From positions 1 through 64,000 of the forward strand of contig NZ_QRNF01000010.1 in assembly GCF_003474435.1 (NCBI RefSeq): a stretch of DNA of 64,000 nt. Reading direction: 5' to 3'. The number at the start of each line of letters is the position of its first letter. Positions within the stretch are counted from its first letter, which is position 1. This stretch comes from Ruminococcus sp. AF46-10NS (lineage in GTDB: Bacteria; Bacillota; Clostridia; Lachnospirales; Lachnospiraceae). The notes beneath the pieces were generated by a model. It ran no database searches. It was not told the origin of the DNA and worked only from the letters and a program-made list of their open reading frames with translations. Of this stretch, positions 59,344-64,000 are shown piece after piece. Made by a program: the position numbers and the translations under genes.

Positions 59344-60894
59344 CTATTTATCATCTGTCATTTCTTCCACATCTGCTTTATCCACTGCTTTGTTTTTCAG
59401 CGGTTCTTTCTTTACAATTCTTCCATAAATCTTCGTCATCTTATATATCTTCTCGAGCGTTTTCTCTGTCAACTGACCTTTCTTTATTCTCCACTTCCAG
59501 TTGTCTCCAAGTGTAGACGGCTCATTGATCCTTGCTTCATTTCCCAGGCAAAGATAATCCTGCACAGGAACCACGCATCGATCCGCCACACTCGCCATGG
59601 CTGCACGGATCATGCTCCACACAGCTGCTGTCTCATGCCTGCCCTCGCAGCCAACATATGCTTTCGCAAAATTCCTGTCATGCTGGCTTAAATTCCGGAA
59701 CCATCCTCTTGTTGTCTCATTGTCATGAGTTCCGGTGTAAACAATACAATTTCTCTCATATCTGTGAGGCAGATACGGGCTGTCCTCATTCTCATCAAAA
59801 GCAAACTGAAGAACCTTCATACCCGGAAATCCGGATTCCTCCACCAGTTCGACCACACTGTCTGTAAGAAGTCCAAGATCCTCCGCGATCACATTCAGCT
59901 TGCCGAGATTTTTCTCCAATGTCTGGAACAGTTCAATTCCCGGTCCTTTTTCCCAGTGGCCAAACTCTGCTGTTTTATCCCCATAAGGAATGGAATAATA
60001 CTCATCAAAACCACGAAAATGGTCAATACGTACCACGTCATAAAGCTTCATGCAGTTAGCCATGCGAAGTGTCCACCACGCATAACCGGTCTTTTTATGG
60101 TATTCCCAGTCATAAAGCGGATTTCCCCAGAGCTGTCCTGTAGCAGAAAAAGCATCAGGCGGGCATCCGGCAACACCTACCGGCAGATTCTCTTCATTAA
60201 ACTGAAAAAGCTCCGGCTGTGCCCAGGCATCTGCGCTGTCAAAAGCAACATAGATCGGCACATCTCCGATGATCTCCACACCTTTATCGTTGGCATAAGC
60301 CTTCAGCTCTGTCCACTGCTTAAAGAACCAGAACTGCTGGAAACGATAAAATGCCACTTCCCTGGAAAGTTTTTTTCCAGCTTCATCAAGTGCTGCCTGA
60401 TCTCTGTTCTTTAATTCTGCCGGCCACTCAATCCAGCTGATACCGCTGAGACTGTCCTTGACAGCCATATACAGGCTGTAATCCTCAAGCCATGCTGCAT
60501 TCTCTTTAACAAACTTCTGATATTCTGCATCTGCCTCACAATTTGATTTCTCAAACGCTTTTCTCAGAAGAACAAATCTGGACTTGTATATCTTTTCATA
60601 GTCCACATAGCTCTCATTACTGCCCCAGTCACAGGCCTCACATTCGCTTTCCTCAAGATATCCTGCCTTTGCAAAAGCTTCCAGATCAATAAAATACGGA
60701 TTTCCCGCAAATGTAGAAAAAGACTGATATGGTGAATCCCCATATCCGGTAGGTCCAAGAGGCAGGATCTGCCAGTATCTCTGTCCTGCTCTCACCAGCT
60801 GGTCTACAAATTCATAAGCTTCCGCAGAAAAACAGCCGATTCCAAATCTGGACGGAAGGCTGGATACCGGAAGCAAAATTCCGCTTGCTCTCAT
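59344..60894 (-). CDS. malQ: 4-alpha-glucanotransferase (amylomaltase, GH77)
   Basis: A 516-residue GH77 enzyme of normal length: RASGILLPVSSLPSRFGIGC, GYGDSPYQSFSTFAGNPYFI DLE, VEIIGDVPIYVAFDSADAWA, the nucleophile Asp region VVRIDHFRGFDEYYSIPYGD, acid/base Glu in VIAEDLGLLT and YTGTHDNETTRGW. It transfers maltosyl units during glycogen and maltodextrin use. Start follows AGGAGG. Confidence 0.96.
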   Translation of the reverse strand: MRASGILLPVSSLPSRFGIGCFSAEAYEFVDQLVRAGQRYWQILPLGPTGYGDSPYQSFSTFAGNPYFIDLEAFAKAGYLEESECEACDWGSNESYVDYEKIYKSRFVLLRKAFEKSNCEADAEYQKFVKENAAWLEDYSLYMAVKDSLSGISWIEWPAELKNRDQAALDEAGKKLSREVAFYRFQQFWFFKQWTELKAYANDKGVEIIGDVPIYVAFDSADAWAQPELFQFNEENLPVGVAGCPPDAFSATGQLWGNPLYDWEYHKKTGYAWWTLRMANCMKLYDVVRIDHFRGFDEYYSIPYGDKTAEFGHWEKGPGIELFQTLEKNLGKLNVIAEDLGLLTDSVVELVEESGFPGMKVLQFAFDENEDSPYLPHRYERNCIVYTGTHDNETTRGWFRNLSQHDRNFAKAYVGCEGRHETAAVWSMIRAAMASVADRCVVPVQDYLCLGNEARINEPSTLGDNWKWRIKKGQLTEKTLEKIYKMTKIYGRIVKKEPLKNKAVDKADVEEMTDDK

Positions 60895-60991
60895 AACAAG
60901 AATCCTCCTGTATTCATCTCAGTAGTCGCGCCCTCGCACAGATGTCTGCAGGAGCACTCTTTTGTTATTATAGCATCCCGTTTCAAAACCT

Positions 60992-61930
60992 TCAAAGCTC
61001 TTTTTTGTGGATATATATAAATATATCACGATATACTCGTTTCCGATCTGCCTCATTCAAAATCTCATGGCGCATTCCCGGATATAATTTTCCCCGGACA
61101 TCCTGATATCCGGCTTGACGCATAGCACGGACTGCTTTCGCAAAATGACGCACATTTCCCATGCAAGGATCATCTGCTCCGCTGATAAACAGCACCGGCA
61201 TCTTCGGTTTCGTACAGTTCCAGTGTTTCACATCGTAAGCTCTTTTCATCAGGTCAAAAAGTGCCAGGTACGCATCATCACTGAATGTAAATCCGCAATA
61301 CTCAGAATCCGAGTAATCCTGAACTACCTGCGGATCTGAACAGATCCAGGAAAAACGGTTCTTTTCTTTCCGGAACCGAAGTGCATACGTTCCAAAAGAC
61401 ATCGCCTCTATAAGACCTGCGCTGTGTTTTGGTCCAAAAACAGCCTTCTCTGCTTTTGCCAGGACAACACCAACCGGACGTAGCGCATTGTAGCTTGGAG
61501 ATCCGCATACAATCAGCATATCCATACAATTATCATGATGGGCTGCATAAGCACGGACTGCCAGGGTTCCCATACTGTGTCCGAATAAAATCAGCGGAAT
61601 CTCCGGAAAATGATCCCGTATCAGGCTATTCACAGTGTGGATATCCTGAAGCATGGCATCTGCGCCACCGCCATACATATAGCCCAGGTCTTCTTTATCC
61701 CGCACACTTTTGCCATGTCCTCTGTGATCATGAATCACACTTACATATTTATGTTCCGCCATATATTCCATAAACGGAAGATACCGTTCCTTATACTCAC
61801 TCATTCCATGAACGATCTGAATGATTCCCCGGTATTTCTCATCACGTCCAAGCTCCGGCACCAATGCCAGACAGGAAATTACCAGTCCGTCCGCTTTTGA
61901 CGGAAACGAATACTGAATCGTTCTTGCCAT
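60992..61930 (-). CDS. Alpha/beta hydrolase (serine aminopeptidase S33 / monoacylglycerol lipase-like)
   Basis: A 312-residue hydrolase: GIIQIVHGMSEYKERYLPFM, DHRGHGKS, nucleophile elbow LFGHSMGTLAVRAYA, late Asp in LFISGADDPCMGN and His in YPGMRHEILNEADRKRVY. These match lysophospholipase or monoacylglycerol lipase-type enzymes; the substrate is unknown. No signal peptide. ATG at 61930 follows AGAGGTGG; the longer frame to 62023 lacks a ribosome site. Confidence 0.88.
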   Translation of the reverse strand: MARTIQYSFPSKADGLVISCLALVPELGRDEKYRGIIQIVHGMSEYKERYLPFMEYMAEHKYVSVIHDHRGHGKSVRDKEDLGYMYGGGADAMLQDIHTVNSLIRDHFPEIPLILFGHSMGTLAVRAYAAHHDNCMDMLIVCGSPSYNALRPVGVVLAKAEKAVFGPKHSAGLIEAMSFGTYALRFRKEKNRFSWICSDPQVVQDYSDSEYCGFTFSDDAYLALFDLMKRAYDVKHWNCTKPKMPVLFISGADDPCMGNVRHFAKAVRAMRQAGYQDVRGKLYPGMRHEILNEADRKRVYRDIFIYIHKKEL

Positions 61931-62088
61931 TATATTCCACCTCTTCTTTCCTGCCGCTCCCCGCAGCATTTCCTGACCTGTTTTTATATCACAAAGTATA
62001 TCATAACACAGGGGGTTTCTCAAACAGTAAACCTATGTTATAATCGTTACCGTAATATAACAACCACGACGGATATTAAGGAGGAATA

Positions 62089-63252
62089 ATGAATACAGAT
62101 AATAACGATTTTTACGATGATGATCTTTCCAGGTCATTGATCAACAACGATTTCGAAGACAATTCCCCTCGCAGAAAGAAAAAGAGCAAAAAGCCGCTCA
62201 TCATCTGCCTGGTCATTCTTCTGATTGCGGCAGTTGCCGGCGGAGTCGCCTGGTACCTGAACGAGCGTCATAAACCGGTAGAAGCTACAGAGAAATTTCT
62301 CACAGGTATGCAGAATATGGACTTTACAACTATGGAGAATCTTCTCCAGAGCCATGATCTCAGTGCCCTGGATGATGCAGATATCCGAGATTCCGCATAC
62401 ACAGATTTCTTCACCACAGTTAATAAGAAGATGACCTACAAGATCACCAAAAACAAATTTGACATCCAGAACGGAACTGCAAAAGTAACCGTTCACATGA
62501 AATATATTGACGGAACCAACATCTACGCAGCTACCATTCAGGAATACACCCGGAAAGTTGCAGTTGCAGCTTATGCCGGAAAGACCATGACCCAGGATGA
62601 TATCCAGGAAATGCTCGCTTCTCTCCTTACTGAGAATGCTTCTACAGCAGATGAGAAATACAGTGATATCGACATCACCTATCCGCTTATCAAGATTGGT
62701 GATGAATGGAAGATCGTTTCCCTGGATGATACAACTGTCAAAGTTATGTGCGCGAACTTCAAAAATGTAAAAGATGAGATTTCTTCCCAGCTTAATGATG
62801 ACAGTTCCGACAGCAGCTCCGATGCTTCCGCTGATTCCACAGAACCTTCTGATACTTCTGATTCTGCACAGACTGCTGGTTCATCTATTGATATCACATC
62901 AGACAAGTTTTCTGTCCGTTTCAAACAGTTTGCAGTATCCAAAGACTACGGTGGAAATCCATGTCTGATGATCTACTATGATTACACAAACTCCGGTGAT
63001 TCCCAGTCCAGTGCATTCGTGGATTTTACTTTGCAGGCATCCCAGAACGGCGAGTCTCTTGAAGGAACTTATCCGGAAGCCAATGACACAGCAGTAGACA
63101 ACTACATGAACACCATTGACCCAGGCAAAACAGTCACTGTCTGCCAGGTATTTCTTCTGAAAGACACCACCAGCGATGTCACCCTTCAGGGAAAAGAAAC
63201 TCTCAATGTAAGCGGTGGCCAGACAACATCTCAGGTGCTTAAATTGCAGTAA
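62089..63252 (+). CDS. Membrane-anchored protein with DUF5067-like C-terminal domain
   Basis: 387 residues: acidic then basic cytoplasmic N-terminus, one transmembrane helix (PLIICLVILLIAAVAGGVAW), an extracytoplasmic DUF4878/DUF5105-like domain (EATEKFLTGMQNMDFTTMEN L), a Ser/Asp-rich linker, and a C-terminal Ig-like domain (LMIYYDYTNSGDSQSSAFVD) of the DUF5067 or DUF4352 sort. Probably a surface lipoprotein-like sensor or binding protein; function unknown. Preceded by TATAAT at about 62038 and AAGGAGGAA; followed by its own terminator. Confidence 0.72.
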   Translation: MNTDNNDFYDDDLSRSLINNDFEDNSPRRKKKSKKPLIICLVILLIAAVAGGVAWYLNERHKPVEATEKFLTGMQNMDFTTMENLLQSHDLSALDDADIRDSAYTDFFTTVNKKMTYKITKNKFDIQNGTAKVTVHMKYIDGTNIYAATIQEYTRKVAVAAYAGKTMTQDDIQEMLASLLTENASTADEKYSDIDITYPLIKIGDEWKIVSLDDTTVKVMCANFKNVKDEISSQLNDDSSDSSSDASADSTEPSDTSDSAQTAGSSIDITSDKFSVRFKQFAVSKDYGGNPCLMIYYDYTNSGDSQSSAFVDFTLQASQNGESLEGTYPEANDTAVDNYMNTIDPGKTVTVCQVFLLKDTTSDVTLQGKETLNVSGGQTTSQVLKLQ

Positions 63253-63305
63253 CGTGCCAAACGGATAAAATCATCCGCAGGACTTTCTCAATTCGTTCAA
63301 ACAAT

Positions 63306-63366
63306 AAAACGGAAATTTCCAGCTCATGTTTTAACATGAATACCAGAAATTTCCGTTTTCTTTTTT
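63306..63366 (+). terminator. Terminator of the DUF5067-like gene
   Basis: AAAACGGAAATTTC pairs perfectly with GAAATTTCCGTTTT around an inner stem TCATGTT/AACATGA, followed by CTTTTTTC. Confidence 0.9.
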
Positions 63367-63434
63367 CTCTATGATACATATTTTTCCCGCTTCCGCGAAA
63401 AACTATCTCCTGTATAACGAAAGGATGGTGACTT

Positions 63435-63650
63435 ATGGCAAATAAATTTTTACAGTATTTTGCACTGACGATTGCCGTGATCGGTGCGGTAAACTGGGGC
63501 CTGATCGGATTTTTTAATTTCAATCTGGTAGCTTTCCTGTTCGGAAGCATGAGCTGGCTTTCCCGGATCGTCTATGGTCTGGTAGGCTTATGCGGTCTTT
63601 ATCTTCTGACCTTCTACACACTTGTAGATCAGGAACAGATAAGTGAATAA
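63435..63650 (+). CDS. DUF378 family small membrane protein
   Basis: 71 residues with two transmembrane helices (YFALTIAVIGAVNWGLIGFF; RIVYGLVGLCGLYLLTFY) and the DUF378 signature AVNWGLIGFFNFNLVAFLFG. Widespread in bacteria; function unknown. Start follows AAAGGATGG. Confidence 0.88.
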   Translation: MANKFLQYFALTIAVIGAVNWGLIGFFNFNLVAFLFGSMSWLSRIVYGLVGLCGLYLLTFYTLVDQEQISE

Positions 63651-63686
63651 TTTTCATTCCTGTTCCTGACAGACAGTACTCTCCGT

Positions 63687-63732
63687 CTGCGGCAGAATCT
63701 CCGGGAACTCCGTCCCTTTCACTCTGCCGCAG
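63687..63732. repeat. Inverted repeat downstream of the DUF378 gene
   Basis: CTGCGGCAGA (63687-63696) and TCTGCCGCAG (63723-63732) are exact reverse complements with a 26-base loop. Possible terminator without a clear T-run. Confidence 0.45.
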
Positions 63733-63770
63733 CACGGATTTGCCTGTTCTGCTGCAGATTTTCCCGGCAA

Positions 63771-63801
63771 TAAAAAAGAACTCTGACCATCTTCAGAGTT
63801 C
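63771..63801 (-). terminator. Terminator of the tRNA-Gly cluster
   Basis: Minus strand GAACTCTGA pairs with TCAGAGTTC and is followed by six Ts, the same stem as after the tRNA-Gly at 30112. Confidence 0.88.
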
Positions 63802-63806
63802 CAAAG

Positions 63807-63879
63807 AGCGATAGACGGGGCTCGAACCCGCGGTCTCGACCTTGGCAAGGTCGCGCGTTACCAACTACGCCACTATCGC
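63807..63879 (-). tRNA. tRNA-Gly (GCC)
   Basis: 73 nt, anticodon loop CTTGCCAAG, acceptor GCGATAG/CTATCGC. Same sequence as the plus-strand gene at 30112-30184. Confidence 0.97.
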
Positions 63880-63882
63880 ACA

Positions 63883-63953
63883 AGCGGGTGATGGGAATCG
63901 AACCCACGTATCCAGCTTGGAAGGCTGGTGTTCTACCATTGAACTACACCCGC
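63883..63953 (-). tRNA. tRNA-Gly (TCC)
   Basis: 71 nt, acceptor GCGGGTG/CACCCGC with discriminator T, anticodon loop CTTCCAAG reading TCC, T-loop GGTTCGATTCC. Three bases upstream of the GCC gene, so cotranscribed. Confidence 0.96.
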
Positions 63954-63988
63954 AGTTATGAAATTATAAAGCTTCATCTTCCGATGAG

Positions 63989-64000
63989 AGCGATAGACGG
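63989..64000 (-). tRNA. 3' end of a further tRNA-Gly (GCC), cut by the window edge
   Basis: The last 12 bases, read on the minus strand, are CCGTCTATCGCT, identical to the 3' end of the two complete tRNA-Gly (GCC) genes. The rest lies beyond 64,000. Confidence 0.7.

Overview
The window looks like the chromosome of a low-to-mid GC, Gram-positive anaerobe of the class Clostridia, most likely family Lachnospiraceae. The pointers are CodY, a CIRCE-controlled groES-groEL operon, PolC, class III fructose-1,6-bisphosphatase, ispG next to polC, YhaM, MutS2, an archaeal-type IMP cyclohydrolase (PurO) paired with a stand-alone AICAR formyltransferase behind a ZTP riboswitch, and many strong AGGAGG-type ribosome binding sites. 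No species can be named from the sequence alone.

Region 1 (about 1-13,400) is accessory and mobile. It holds a STAND/NB-ARC-TPR ATPase (cut by the left window edge and frameshifted near its 3' end), a two-component system with a downstream ABC transporter operon, and a degraded mobilisable element. The element comprises a ParM-like actin, the 3' remnant of a DnaC-type ATPase, a DUF3847 gene, an RSF1010-like oriT, a MobA/MobL relaxase, a DUF4825 lipoprotein and yjdF with a probable yjdF riboswitch. Two tnpV copies follow (one a short remnant, one interrupted by a stop), an XRE regulator between them, and a second vestigial mobA 3' end. No recombinase is visible. This block abuts the 3' end of rlmD, whose protein carries an unusual C-terminal extension containing two perfect DNA palindromes.

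Region 2 (13,400-32,700) is core: rlmD-yhaM; mutS2 (frameshifted) followed by an OmpR/EnvZ-type pair; trmL with two neighbours and a B12-binding radical SAM gene; a Crp/Fnr regulator facing trxB-trxA; an iron alcohol dehydrogenase; tRNA-Phe; secreted cell-wall enzymes; tRNA-Gly; and the purO-purH operon under ZTP control.

Region 3 (32,700-64,000) is also core: amidase and guaB; groES-groEL; codY with a CodY box upstream; topA-dprA-comM; fbp; ispG-polC; an XpaC/TelA pair; ilvE; thyA-folA; malQ; an S33 hydrolase; a DUF5067-like protein; DUF378; and a tRNA-Gly cluster running off the right edge.

Five apparent one-base deletions, each the shortening of a short homopolymer, break four genes: the STAND ATPase, mutS2, comM (twice) and the normally essential polC. 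This points to indel errors in the assembly rather than true gene decay. The most distinctive finds are the oriT beside a stacked, degraded mobilisable element; the palindrome-containing extension of rlmD; the ZTP-purO-purH unit with a candidate CodY site; and a roughly 160-bp inverted-repeat element upstream of the VanZ-like gene.
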